Shown: one piece after another, positions 47,957-59,299 of the stretch
Numbering within the stretch: the stretch's first letter is position 1
Layout: every line of letters begins with the position of its first letter
DNA from: Lateolabrax maculatus
Lineage: Eukaryota; Chordata; Actinopteri; Acropomatiformes; Lateolabracidae
DNA length: 64,000 bases
Reading direction: 5' to 3'
Assembly (NCBI GenBank): GCA_031216445.1
Contig: CM062215.1
Location: 11,906,501 to 11,970,500 of the forward strand
Program-made: the position numbers and the translations under genes
Notes under the pieces: model-generated
The model's database searches: none
Told to the model about the DNA's origin: nothing
What the model saw: the letters and a program-made list of their open reading frames with translations, nothing else

Positions 47957-50900
47957 ACTTAATTAGTCAATTTAGACAAGGTAACTGGAAGGTTGCAGGG
48001 TAATCACATTGAAAACTGACATGCATTTAAATGATAATCCTTACTTACTCATTAAATAGACACACACACAATTCCTCTCCCCTTCAAACTCATTTGGAGA
48101 AAATCTTATTTTTATGAGTCGTGCCCAGCGGGGTCGGAGCGGAGCGTCACGCCTGTCCGTTTAATTTCCCCAGCCAGCCCCAATCTCAAGTTGGGCAACT
48201 TGCAAGTGTCCACATTTTCCCCATCCTCACCTCCCTGAATGATTGGAAAATTTCATTTTTTAAGGCGTGAAATGTTTAATTTTACAAAGCGGGATGTGTT
48301 GCCTGTCGGAAACCGCAGAAGTGAGATACAGCACAAACGAGGAAATCTTCTTAACTTAAAGGGATGCTGTAGAGATTTACAGAAACTAAGTGATTTCTCA
48401 TGAACTGGAAGTCTTCTTTTCCTGAAGAATACTGTCAAAAGCATGTATGAGAAATTAAGAGGAACCGGATTGGATTGGAATTAAACATCCTTATTATGTT
48501 TGGATTGACATTTTGACTGCTGTAAGGATTGAGAGGCCTTTCTGCAAACAGACAGTGGGACATTCCCAGCATGAATACATGCCAAGTTACTGTAAATGCT
48601 CATTTCAACCTTTTCCTTAAGATATCCCCAGTGTCTATATTATGGAAACTCAGGAATCTCCAAATGTGTTATTGGGTTTTTAAAAGGATAAACTTCAGGT
48701 CACCATTAGTGGCACGCTCAAAGGACATTTTTAAGGACAAAACAGCAACTGAAAATGTTGTTTTAGCTGTCCTCCAGTGTTTCAGTTTGATGCAGTGATG
48801 TGACGGTGTACTCCAGGGTGTGTCAGTACACCATGACATCACTGCTGAGTGTAGTTACTGGTGCTAATGAGCACACTTCTGACCACGCCCCAACCACAGC
48901 CATCCGTGACGTTGGGTGAAACAGACTCCTGCCTGCTGTTAAGTTACTATTTAAACTTGGGGATTGGATGTTTCCTAGCCAGGTTCACTTGGGGTCTATA
49001 TGTTCCCTGGTTTTAAATGCCGTTGCTTTTCTCCTGTACTAATGATGCAGACAGGAGAGTTCCATATCCGTGTGACCCTAGAAGTGCTCTGTCACTGTCA
49101 CCTAACATTGTCTTGCATAAGACCTAAATCAAAATGGCAATTTGCTTCCAGGTCCCTGGATGCTTGAAATAACACCTCTAAAGCCAGAGATAAAAAAAAG
49201 CACCATTATTGCAGTACTGGCAATTCTGGTAATTTTAAATCAAATATATGTTGAATTCTAAAGTTTTCAACTTTGGTGCCCCAAGTGGTAGTATAATAAA
49301 AATGCAATGGCAGACAGCAATGCACTAATGCTACATTTAAACAAGATAGTCTCATTTTCCTACAAACAAAAAGTTCTGACATCAAAATAATGTGAAAGAT
49401 GATCACGTAAACTCTACACATAGTGGCTTTAACATATTAGCAATGCAAGTGACTTTAAAGGATGAACAATCCTAGTCCAAGTTAAAAGGCATGAAAACCT
49501 AATGAAAAAGTATTTATAATCATGTTTTCTTGCAAGGCTGATCCTACCATGAAGAAACTAGAACAAATTGTTAAGAATGGATTATGTTGCTTGTCATTTT
49601 CAGCACTGTGGATTGGAACCCGAACAAAATGTGCCCATACACCCTATTAAACTTTGCATAAGCATTTTACTTTGCTAAAAGCCAAAACGCACTGCCTTGA
49701 TTCAACAATGATCAATACTTCAAGCAAAAATAATTATATAATTTCTCATTATAGAGCTTGGAAAAGAGAGATCAGTGAACTATGAATTCTGAACATACAA
49801 ACAAACAAAAAAATACACTAGCTGTCAAAATGTACTTGTTTTCCCCAAACAACCTCCCTAAACGATATCTTGAAAGCCGAGCTCAGAGTGTTTTCGGGTG
49901 GACTATAAAAGGACCCTCAGTGAATGATAGATCACATACACACTGCTTAACCCACTACCTCTTTAAAACTTGTTTTTCGCACCATCTGTGTGAATATTTG
50001 CGTGATTTTGGATATTATGCCGTTTTTTTTTTTTTTTGGGGGGGGGCAGGAAAGAGCCAGAGCTTGTTTATGTTCCCACAAGATGAATTCCCTTTGAAGA
50101 AGTAACGATTGATGTGTTTCCCTTTGTTCCACTGCCATCCATCACTTTACCCCTTCCCTTTTTTAAACATCTATCCATTCCCATTCTCTCCCCATCCTTC
50201 CATCCCTCCCTAAACGCGTCTCTGTTGACCCTTTAGTCCAACTCTGGTCCTTCCCTGTCTCATTCCTACAGTTCCTCCATCCGCCCTCTCTCCTCCTTTT
50301 CTCCACCAGCCTCCCCTCTCCTTCCCTCTTGCCTGATCAAGTTTGATTTATTTTGTTTTTCTCAAATGTGCTAAATGAAGTAAACAGAGCTAAATGACAT
50401 CCCCTCCGGGCATGTGACTCCGTCCTCGACCCAGTCGATGCTAATTTCTGCTGTTTTTCTAGTATTTCTAAACTGCTTTGTACGTGACTGCTAATAATTG
50501 TAGAAAAAAAAAGGATATGTGGCCCAATACCATGAACCCAAACTCTTTCAACTTTACAGCAGACTCATTTCACATCAGCGGAAGTTTGTTCAGAATGTAC
50601 TTTTGATTCAATGATTAATGATTGATATCAAAATGAAATATTGACCCCCTACTGTGTAATATACCATTTTGAAGCTTTGAACACATTTACTCTTTCTTCC
50701 ATGCTGACTCACATTTTGGTACTATTGTACAGCTGTTGTTTTACATTGCAACTGATAAATTACACAGTACGAAAATATTTTCAACATTTACAACCCTTCT
50801 GCCTCTTCCAGCTGGTGTCCAGGCTGGTATCTTGTTCTGACTGCTGTACTAAATATAGATACTGCCTACAGTATATTTTAAAAGTGTTTTTTTTTTTCAT

Positions 50901-51682
50901 CGTCTTCACCCCTTGTATAATCTACAAACTCTACTTTGACTTCTGACTATAGATGTCATGATAACTTTTATATGGACATTTATATGGACAGACTTACTAT
51001 TTAGAAACAAGTAACTATAGTCAGGCTCAGAAGTGCCATGAGGTATTTTTTAACCTGGGCCCTATTTCTACATATTTTAGTACAAAAAGCGAAACAAGTT
51101 GCAATGGCTCCAACGTAATCCTTGAGAGTATATCCTCTAAAAGAGCTTGTTTTTGCCACTGACAGGCTCAGATTGTTATTCTAAGCGTCTTACAACATTA
51201 TGGAAAGGATCCCTGCAGACATGGACCTTTTTGTTAAAGAATAAGATCCCTTTTGTTTAACCAGAAACAGCCGTTATATTGCTTTTCTTCACATTTTTTC
51301 ACTCATTACTTTTGCATAAAAACAACTGCCAATGCTCATCTACTCATAAACTCTCAGTTAGTCTGGCCTCTGCATGCCTGCCCCTCCCATGATAATGTCG
51401 GTCAGAAATCCTTCTATAGAAATAACACTTTTCCTATACTGTAGCCCGTTGTTTTAAGAAATTGTATTTTGCATTGTACTTACCGTCTGCCTGTCTCCTC
51501 CAGTTGTCCTCCAGGCCTGCAGCTTAGTCCTCTACCCCATCAAGTTCATCGAGAGCATCAACCTGAGGATCTACCACGAGTTCAACTGGGGCTACGGCCT
51601 GGCCTGGGGGGGAACCATCTTCTCTTTCGGTGGGGGAATCCTCTACTGCCTCAACCCCAAGAACTACGAGGAGTATTACTAG
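35405..51682 (+). CDS. tmem47: tmem47 complete coding sequence (3 exons, 182 aa)
   Basis: Joins 35405-35633, 47670-47810 and 51504-51682 (549 nt including TAG), all phase-1 introns. TMEM47 (also BCMP1) is a four-pass member of the PMP22/EMP/claudin family acting at epithelial cell junctions; VAB-9 is the nematode relative (known for the family). Predicted membrane spans are near residues 21-41, 79-105, 115-135 and 151-171. The first extracellular loop holds the claudin-type LWxxC...C motif (W56, C59, C70). The C-terminus NPKNYEEYY is family-typical. Length equals the mammalian protein (181 aa) plus one. The Ala/Ser/Glu-rich N-terminus before LTPLKLVGLV is the variable part. ATG at 35405 is the only start that gives this length. 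Confidence 0.97.
35641..35815 (+). repeat. G-runs and (GGT)n at the start of tmem47 intron 1
   Basis: 14 consecutive G at 35642-35655, 12 G at 35698-35709, then GGT/GAT trinucleotide repeats to about 35812. The RNA has G-quadruplex potential directly behind the exon 1 donor. Confidence 0.9.
35816..37240. other. tmem47 intron 1, proximal part
   Basis: A poly-C run lies near 36103-36116. Sequence at 36740-36900 is rich in E-box and TAAT words (CACCTAATGAATTC) and is a weak candidate enhancer. No exon seen. Confidence 0.4.
37243..37520 (+). repeat. compound microsatellite (CTGT/CTGC)n-(GT)n ... (CA)n
   Basis: Tetranucleotide repeats at 37243-37305, (GT)n at 37313-37359 and (CA)n at 37488-37520. 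The GT and CA runs are inverted complements 128 nt apart. Confidence 0.9.
38999..39125 (+). repeat. dispersed teleost repeat fragment
   Basis: GCCTTTATTGGAGATTTGAC, AGTAGAGCGATGACAGGAGA and GACCTGCAGCGAAGCTCTCC follow the order of a familiar teleost repeat (recalled pattern). Its far end is lost. Confidence 0.6.
39676..39732 (+). repeat. (CT)n(CA)n microsatellite
   Basis: CT run followed by about 20 CA units, in tmem47 intron 1. Confidence 0.9.
40590..40870 (+). repeat. pyrimidine-rich tract
   Basis: Dominated by CTCC, CCTT and TTCC words on the + strand with few purines. It is similar in texture to the longer block at 45.8-47.4 kb. Confidence 0.7.
41019..41076 (+). repeat. (CA)n microsatellite
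   Basis: 58 nt of CA repeat with two small interruptions (ACCC, ACTC). Confidence 0.9.
41590..42055 (+). repeat. two adjoining dispersed repeat fragments
   Basis: 41590-41650 has AACTGATTAGTCGATCAACA, a phrase of a common fish repeat. 41750-42055 has GTGACCTGATGGTGGCGCTA, GTGCCAATCCATCCGGTAGG, AATTTCATGGAAATTAATTC and CCGGACCAAAGTGGTGGACC, the same family and orientation as 3305-3525. The frames inside are not genes. Confidence 0.7.
42951..43134. mobile_element. 184-bp near-palindromic MITE
   Basis: Left arm starts TACGGCGGCCCCGAATGCTC and right arm, read in reverse complement, starts TACGGTGGCCCAGAAAGCTC. The arms match for about 60 nt with roughly 8 differences, including a shared AACACATGCAAGTAGAAAAA-type block. 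TAAAAC flanks both sides (42945-42950, 43135-43140) as a candidate target duplication. No coding frame. It probably moved by an hAT-like or other DDE transposase supplied in trans (inference). Confidence 0.85.
43141..45060. other. tmem47 intron 1, no exon seen
   Basis: Contains a pyrimidine-rich tract at about 44410-44600 and a T18-like run near 44605-44622. No coding feature supported. Confidence 0.55.
45061..45122 (+). repeat. (GT)31 microsatellite
   Basis: 62 nt of pure GT repeat, the longest uninterrupted dinucleotide tract in the window. Confidence 0.97.
45635..45682 (+). repeat. (GT)n microsatellite
   Basis: GT repeat with one TCT interruption, followed by a short GA run. Confidence 0.9.
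45775..47390 (+). repeat. 1.6-kb pyrimidine-rich degenerate array
   Basis: Almost all C and T on the + strand over 1.6 kb of tmem47 intron 1. Related blocks recur: TTCTTTCCATTA/TTCTTTCCATTG/TTCTTTCCATGC at 46668, 46897 and 47110, and CTTAACT[T/A]TGTCCAT at 46294 and 46944, suggesting an old tandem array of roughly 215-230 bp units. Long frames rich in Ser, Phe, Leu and Pro here are composition artefacts. Confidence 0.75.
47670..47810 (+). CDS. tmem47: tmem47 exon 2
   Basis: 141 nt, phase 1-1, acceptor CCCTTTCCAG, donor CAG|GTTCAG. It encodes DWQVATLALLLGGGALVLMS (second span) and GTRRRFYAPVAFMLFAA (cytosolic loop into third span). The 12-kb intron before it carries a 1.6-kb pyrimidine-rich block. 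Confidence 0.97.
47811..51503. other. tmem47 intron 2, no exon seen
   Basis: (CA)n at 47934-47958, a palindromic CAAGTTGGGCAACTTG at 48187-48202 in a GC-richer patch (48115-48240), a T16G9-like run near 50022-50046, and a pyrimidine-rich tract at 50110-50340. No coding feature supported. Confidence 0.55.
51504..51682 (+). CDS. tmem47: tmem47 exon 3 with stop codon
   Basis: 179 nt, acceptor CTGTCTCCTCCAG. It encodes VVLQACSLVLYPIKFIESIN, YHEFNWGYGLAWGGTIFSFG (fourth span) and CLNPKNYEEYY, then TAG at 51680. Confidence 0.97.
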
Positions 51683-52472
51683 CTCCGATTCAACCACATG
51701 CTGGGAGAGGTAGTCAGGGGGCGAAGAGGGGTTTGGGGATATTTTCCTTTAATGGCTCAATTCCCGAAAACTATAAGGAATACTGTACACCGGGTTTGAG
51801 CCAATAACTGCATCGCCACAGGCTTCCCCCCTGGGGATAATTCAGGGGGTGAAGCTGGCGGTCGGGGGATTTCTTTTCTTGCCTCAGTCAACAGAAGTGT
51901 GAGCGCTGAGGCTGGTGGGTATTTGAACTTACAGCCCTAATGCCTCCAGGTCGGTCCAGGGGTGGGGTCGGGGGGTGGGTAGGAGTCTTATTAGTTTATT
52001 CCTAGGACTTGTGACACACCTGGGAGAGCTGCAACCCTGCAGTAACAAAAGGATGGAGGTTTTACGTTGATGATGCCACCTCTGTTCTTCCTTCCCTGTG
52101 AACTGAGCTGCAAGAACTACTCGTAATTGTGTCACTAGTAACCCAGCCTGTTGACTCTGTTACTTAGGAAACAGGATGTCAGACTGGGAGGCTTTTACTG
52201 CACGTTTACGCACGCAAGCACATGCAAAATCACCTGTAAACATCAAATCGTCACATCCGGACCTCTTTTAAAAATGTACTCCCCTGTCTCCTCCTCCATC
52301 AGTGCATCATCATCAGGGCTTAGTTAGAAGTTGGGGCATTTTGTTTCTCAGAGTCCTCTGACGCTCTTAAACTTTCACAAGGACATGGAAGAAGATCAGA
52401 GGCTATAGTTGCACTTCATAACTTTCCATAAGACAGATAGATTCCTCTTGGGTAGGTAAGAGGGGGGAACAA

Positions 52473-52478
52473 AATAAA
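52473..52478 (+). terminator. candidate tmem47 polyadenylation signal
   Basis: Consensus AATAAA about 790 nt after the tmem47 stop codon. It is the nearest consensus signal I noticed. Confidence 0.45.
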
Positions 52479-52516
52479 GACACCCGCTCAATATTCTGCT
52501 ATCGACCCACTTGTCT

Positions 52517-52530
52517 GTTACCGCGGCAAC
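52517..52530. promoter_or_regulatory. perfect RFX X-box palindrome
   Basis: GTTACCGCGGCAAC matches the X-box pattern GTNRCC-N2-RGYAAC in full. RFX factors binding such sites drive ciliary genes (known). The site lies 40 bp past the candidate polyA signal of tmem47, with no start of a gene recognised beside it. Confidence 0.45.
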
Positions 52531-52754
52531 CCACAGGGTGCGCACATGCAGCTGTCATGATTGATTAGCCATGGTCGGATGTGTGAGACGGGACTGCGCT
52601 CAGCTGCCTCCAAGGGGTTTGCTAAATTTCGATTCCCAATCAGCCGAGTTTCTCCACACTGTGACGTTCGGCTCACCCTTCCTCCTCTGGTCCTCTGCAT
52701 CCTGTCCGTGGTTGAGAGTGTCCGCTATACACGCCACACACAGATTCGGCCTCT

Positions 52755-53216
52755 CAGTGGGCATGTTTACATGCACGTCAGTAGTTTTACAAGTTAGGGT
52801 CTGCATTCTGAGCGTATTATGATTATGCACTCAACTGATGCAAGTACAACCACAGAAACATATATGGAGAACGTTGACTTCAGCAGACACCCGTTGGGGC
52901 CTGTATACACCTTTGTCTGTTTCCACAATCACACCCTGTTTGCTACTTACTGCAACTCCACTGTACTCAAGGAAACGTCAGTGAGTATATAAGGGAATGA
53001 TTTTGGAAGTGTTTTTAGAAATTTGGAAGTTGCATTACATGTTTTGGTAAAAGATATCCATATGTATTGTGAAAACAACATTTTAGCTAGTCAGAAATCT
53101 TTTTATAATCTAAAATACTTAAGTCAAAATAACAGGATTACTGTCCAAGACATAATTGCCTAACTCTCAGTATGAGGAATCGATGCATTATTGTGTGCAT
53201 GTAAACATATCCACTG
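52755..53216. mobile_element. 462-bp element with 22-bp terminal inverted repeats
   Basis: Left end CAGTGGGCATGTTTACATGC, right end (reverse complement) CAGTGGATATGTTTACATGC, each followed by AC, so 20 of 22 positions match. The interior has no coding frame. No clear target duplication is visible (left flank ...GGCCTCT, right flank AAGCGGAC...). Probably a non-autonomous DNA transposon. Confidence 0.65.
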
Positions 53217-56200
53217 AAGCGGACTATTTATAAAGCGGATCAGTGTATCTACTGATAAGTTCAGGCCATGTTTCATTAACACCAAACTGCTGTCTCCTTG
53301 TCTGCAGTAAATGTCATGGATCAGCCGTGCACCCAGTGTGTGTAGATGTTGGTGGAAAACATACATCTACATCTACATACATCTGTTGGCACAGGAAAAG
53401 CAAATGTCACTATCAGCCAGTGTCAAATGTCAGTATTAATGGATGCTGGGGCACATACTGTAGAAACACAGTAGGATTGTAACTTACGTCAAAGCGTCAT
53501 CACCTTACAGAAAAGATCATATCACTGCCTTCAAGTCGCAATGGGCCGACTTGTATTGAACAGTATTTATCTCCCCTGTTTCCCCTGCCCTCGGGGTTTG
53601 GCTCTTAATATCACTTGTTTGGGTGTCATGTATCCAGTGCAGTTTCTGGGTGGGGTCGAGAAGCAGATAAAGTTAATTCCACACTGATTTTAAATTCTAG
53701 ATTAGGCGATAAAGCAGGTGATGAAGCTGTTGTTTGCTTTCATTGCGCAAAACCCTATTTATGTTCTCTCTCCCCCGTGTGCTGAATTACTTTCCTAACC
53801 TCCTGACCGCCATTCTCCCTTCAAAACCTGTTCTGTAATTTCAAAAGTGCGCAGGGAGTTGAATGTAAAATAAGAATTCTCCGGCTGACATTTTGGAGAC
53901 ACAAGCGGCACCTTCTCTGTACTCTCCATTGTCACATATTTACTGTGGAGCTGTCAAGAAAACCATCACCCAAAAATAGGATCCAGGCTGCCTCCCTCGC
54001 CACCTTAACAAACGTAGAACTGTGCAGCCAACGCGCCATCATGCAGGCAGCTGACAGAAGTCCATTTATTTTATATAAACTGACACAATGATGTTTACTA
54101 CAAACAAAATCATTTCATCTGTTGTTGATGAGGGAAAGTTGGATTTGTTTGTGACAGTTCTGCCTCTCACTAAGACTGCAGGCTTCTAAAATCAGCTCAT
54201 TCAAGTTTATTAACCACTGAGATCTGATGAGGCCCGAAGACCATTTTGGTAATGGTTTAGGAAAATGACATTGTAATCATTTAGTATGTACAGTATATGA
54301 ATAAAATACTTACTGGGTACCTGTAGAGGATAAATATGTAAGTACAAGGGAAGAGGACAAGAGGTAAGGGAATGAGGAGATAACAAATTTGTGGGACTTA
54401 ATTACACTGTAAGTATTTTTTAAATTACTGAGTACCTGATTAAAACTGAGTAAATTGTGTCAAAAGGAGTGACAGTACTAATATTAAAATTAGTTATTGT
54501 AAAATCTGTTTTGACATATTTAATCATACAAATCATTGTAAAGTTTTCATAGCACATTTTGACATTTTGGGAAATGCGCTTATTCCCTTTCTTTCCGAGC
54601 GTTAGATGATAAGATCAATACCACTCTCATGTCTGCCCACTAAATATTCCGCTTGCTGTAGTGTCATATTTAGTTTACAGACATGAGCGGGATTTTAATC
54701 TTCTCGTCTAACTCTGGACAAGAAAGCAAAAGAAGGAGATTTCTGAAAATCTCTGACCATTCTTTTTATATGCTATAAATTATTGTTGCTGGGGCACAAA
54801 ACATTAGGATGAGTACCAATATAGCGACATATAAAAGCTTTAAATCAGGTTAAAAGATGATAATGTGTCAATTTTATTTAGATTTTAGTTATACTTTCAG
54901 TAACCTTTTTTTTCAACAGAGATTTGTTATCCCTTTATTCCATGTACTCTTCCCCTTACTGGGTCATTGGTATCCCGTATGTAAAAAATATTTACACTAT
55001 ATGTGTGGCTAAACGGGATGTGGTGGAGACTAAAGCCACTTAATCTCTCTTTACAAGACGTTTCAGGCTGACATAAACCTCATGTTGTAAATTCACAATG
55101 TATATTCTAGCAAGTACTAGTGAACTGATGGATGTTATATGAAAGTAGGGGGAAAAAATCCTAAACTTCAATGCTTTTAGGTGGACTCTTTTTTTTTTTT
55201 TAAGTATACTGACTGGATGTCACATCTTTTTATTCAGCACTTAGTGAAAACAGAAACAGCGCTCACTGTTACAGCCATTATTCCATTAGTCATACCAGCT
55301 ATGTGGGTCAGCGGGTGCTTTTCAGCATGTGACCCTGCTCTTCAGTATTCTATCAGTTTGAAAGATGTCCCAGCTTCACCGTGTTCAGTGGTGGGGCTCC
55401 AGGTAACAGTGTTCAGCTCTGTGTCACCTGACCCGCCGTGTTGTTACTCCTTGCGAGCAGAGTGAAACTGAAGTCCTGTCACAACGAAGAAGTGCTGTAA
55501 TAGAGATCATCTCCACCTAGTATGATATTTGATATGGCCGCTACTGTATTTAATACTGTATGATCACAGCTTAGTGAGGGTGTTTTTGCTACCTAGAAAC
55601 GTCTGTGTGCTGTGGTGTAGAGGAGCTTTAGGCACTAACACTGTAACAGACCTGGGTTAAAATATACAAGAATAATTTCAAATATCCCTATATATATTAA
55701 TGGAGGGACTAAATAACAATTTAATACTTTAAATATTGGATGTATGTGCAGAATATTTGTCAGCAGCAACTCTTAAACTGATAATATTTGATGTACTGAA
55801 AATGCTGTTGATTTACAGTGGTGGTCTGGTATTACAGCACCCTTATTCTTAATTTACCTGCCAGACACTTAAACACTCTTTAAATATGTTGCAGGGAAAC
55901 TAAATCCCCTGCTAGATAGTTTCAGATCACTGCTTTATTTCATTAGGTAGTTTAACATTGTGCAGCTGCTGTTATTAGTACATCTTTTAGCGTTTTCAAA
56001 TTTGCCACGCAGAAAACAAACATAACCTAACTTCTCATGGCTGCTGCCTTCAGGAGCGAGCAGATGTAATTTTGATTTCTTAACTGGGAGCTGGAATCAG
56101 TGTTACGTCAGTTGCAATTATGAGCCTCTGATTCTAAATGACAATGCAAATATGTTTGCACTAGTTTCAAAAATGACCTACATGCTTTGATTTTTAATGA

Positions 56201-59200
56201 AGCACATCAATGTGGTTCTGGGTAAATAAGATTATTTGTGTTAGGCCCCTCGGTGTAATTCCTACGGGCAACTACATGAGCTTGGCGACATGCTACAAAA
56301 ACACAACTGCCCTTTTATAGGTTATACGTGTAATTTGTCGCCCCAGGGTGTCGGACACATGCTGCTTCCTTGTATGTTTTAGCCCAGGTCTGGCTCGTAG
56401 TTATTAGCATTTATTTGCTTATGAATTTAACTGATGAAAAGTAGAGGCTCGCAAACAGGGACAGCTCTGTTTTATGCATCATCTCCCAGTAGAGCGGAGA
56501 GAAACACTGTCTAATGATGTGCATAGGGATTTAGGAAGTGTGTATGCATGTGTGAGTGAATGACAGAGGAGGAGTGTATGTATGTTTGACAGAGAGAGAG
56601 AGCGTGTATGTGTGTTGGCATGTTTTAGATGCCACTGTAGAGATGTCAGTAATCAGCATTTATCTCTTTGTACGTTGGCACATTAAAGCACTGAACAGAA
56701 TGTCTCCATCTCACTCTTGTCTTGTTTTGTTGTCACGTCTTCTTACTCTCGTAGTCTTTATTCAGATCTGAAATGATCACTGTCATGTTTATCTCACGCT
56801 GAGTATAATCTTATAGAGCCAGAGATGTTGTTCAGCACAATGTACACTACACTAATGCACTGTAGTTTCCAGAGTTAAACTTGTCAGATAGTGACACCCA
56901 GGGGACTAACCAAGTTTTTAAAAATATATCTAGGTCGAGAATTCTGGTTTAGGGTGTGTGTTTTATAAACATGGTGTGTCCTTTTTTACCCTATTAATTT
57001 GCCAATTTAATTGATGCATTTTGAGCTGTACATGCTGTATGTATGCCTTTCATTGCGATAACCATTTTTATGCTGATGGCACTATGCCAGCGGCTGCACT
57101 GCAAACCAGGCTCTCCCAGGTTACACTGAATAATGTGAAGCTTGTTTTTTAACTCCAAAGGAAGTCTAACTGATACAGTAAAGCTTTATAAATACTAAAA
57201 GTTTAGTTCACAGTAGGTAGCAGATTGTCCTACAACAATCCTGTTCAACACCTCGCCCAAAAACTAAAAATTCAAACTGGATTGTTATATCACAACAAAG
57301 CTTGTTTCTCCTTTAATAATACAAAAATCACTGAACAATCCACAGTACCTCTGGATTATAAATATCCTCTGTACGCTCATGTTGCTACCACTACCCTTAA
57401 ACCACTGGATACCACTTGCCAAAGCTTCAGTGACCAATAAGTCACAGATTCTGATCTCAAAAAGAGTTTCTGAATAAAAAAAAACAACCTTAAATAAACT
57501 AATTAGTTTTGACTTCTTTTTGAGATGTTGGTGTTCCCAGTGGCAGTTCTTGCCCTGAATGCTCTGAATTCACTAAATGAAAGCTTCACTCCATATACCA
57601 ATATATCCAGGAAGAGGCCTTCCTTTGCCTTATTATCTGAATCAACACATTAGAGAGGCCAGTTTTTCACTAGTTTGCTACCACGGCTGCCTCTTAACAA
57701 ACACTCCTCCTGCCAAGTAGGAGTTGTATTGCCAATTTCCAACATAAGGAAACAGCACACACTTGACCAAAACAACAACTGTCTCCAGCAAAAAAAACAA
57801 AAAAACATATAAACACAATTTCAACATGTAGCTCCACAGAATGATGCCTGGATTTTTTACATTTCTGGCTGAGAAGGCAACTGTAAACAGCCTGTGAGTG
57901 ACAAAAAGAGCCCAAGACGTGTTGTTTGTAGTAAAGTGGTTTTGTGACGGCTGCTCCGACAGGTGCACTTCGCTGCACGGAACAGAAAAATCTCTGCAAG
58001 AGAGAAGATCTGTGCTTTCCCCGGAGCAGACGTCTTCTTCCAGGAGTCTGTAACGTCACAGTGGGACGTAATGTATTATATACTCTTGTCACCTGATAAT
58101 GAGATTTTAAAACCGTGGCTTTTTTGACTGCTTATTGGCTTTAAAATCACAATCAAATGGGCCTCTGAAACGTAAAAGCGGGTGACTTCTTGCCCTCATT
58201 GCTCATTCACCAGGAAAATCACATACAGCCCAATTATTGAGCAGAGTAGAAGGGCTCATTTTATAGCACATCTGATGAACTGGAACCTCTGGCTCCAGCA
58301 GTGGAAGGATTTCTCTGCCACCCCCCCCCTCCTGCTGCCAATAAGCTCCAGGAGAGTCGGAGGTCGGTTAAGGAGCAGCACGCCCTGTCAGCCTGGATTA
58401 GCTCTCATCAGCACAGCAAGCACACCCAACGCCTGCCACACTCAACATCTGCGTCCACCGGCCTCCAACACGTCCACTCAATCAGGGGGAGGTGGTCTGA
58501 CAATAAGACGTAATACCTCACTGGATCATTTTCCACCGCTCGTGCTCCATTTCGTCGTTTCTGGACTAAACTGCAGCTCCTTTGTTGTTTGCTCAGGCCT
58601 GGGGGAGACATCTTCAGAAAACATCTTTCCAAGACTCACTGGCCTAGTTTACAGTAGTCAGTCATACTGTACTGCCTGGCCTGTGCTCATACTGCCCCCT
58701 GCTGCACACATCCTGCCACGACACACACACTGTTAACACAGAGCCAGTGGTAAAAACATGACATATAAAAATAGAAACATTTGCATAAAAACACATGCAT
58801 AAAAAAACAACATACATAAGACACACATTGCATTAATCGTATCTGGATTAGGAGCAGCACAGAGCCACCGTGGCTTCGGACTTACGGACGTGCATACCTG
58901 TACCTGCAGCATTTCAAGTTGAGGTGAACTTCAAGAGGCAGAACTGCTCGCCTGGAGAATGCTGTGAGCAGTGAGTACTGTGGCAGATCACACTGTTCAG
59001 AGTCTCATATCTGACTGGATCAACGGAAGGGAGTCAAATCAAATCAAATCTCATGTCATGGTTTCATTAGGGAATCCCCAAGCCAGTGGAGTTTATTTGA
59101 ACCCGTACATGTTGCGTTTGCGGGCCTTCTTTAACAGCGGAAACAAATAGACTTAATATGGTTTTAATCAGAGAATTCGCTCAGAAATTTGATTCATGGC

Positions 59201-59299
59201 AGGCAGAGAGGAGAATCACGACTCCAGTAGTGCTCCGCATGTGGCTTCACTGAGGTCAGAGGAAAAGAAGGAACACATGTATTTAAAGAGAAACCCCCC
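53217..59299. other. intergenic between tmem47 and the dmd-like exon, no gene seen
   Basis: No exon, RNA gene or clear mobile element recognised. Sequences at 53.5-54.05 kb and 56.22-56.47 kb have balanced composition and could be conserved non-coding elements (untested). The long frame at 58182-58736 shows no family features. Confidence 0.5.

Larger units (their letters stand above)
51683..52600 (+). other. probable tmem47 3' UTR and downstream flank
   Basis: Sequence following the stop codon. AATAAA at 52473 would give a 3' UTR of about 0.8 kb. The true end is not determinable here. Confidence 0.4.

Noticed and set aside
58182..58736. 184-codon open frame downstream of tmem47
   Set aside because: No domain, no hydrophobic or compositional signature, weak start context, isolated. 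Probably chance.
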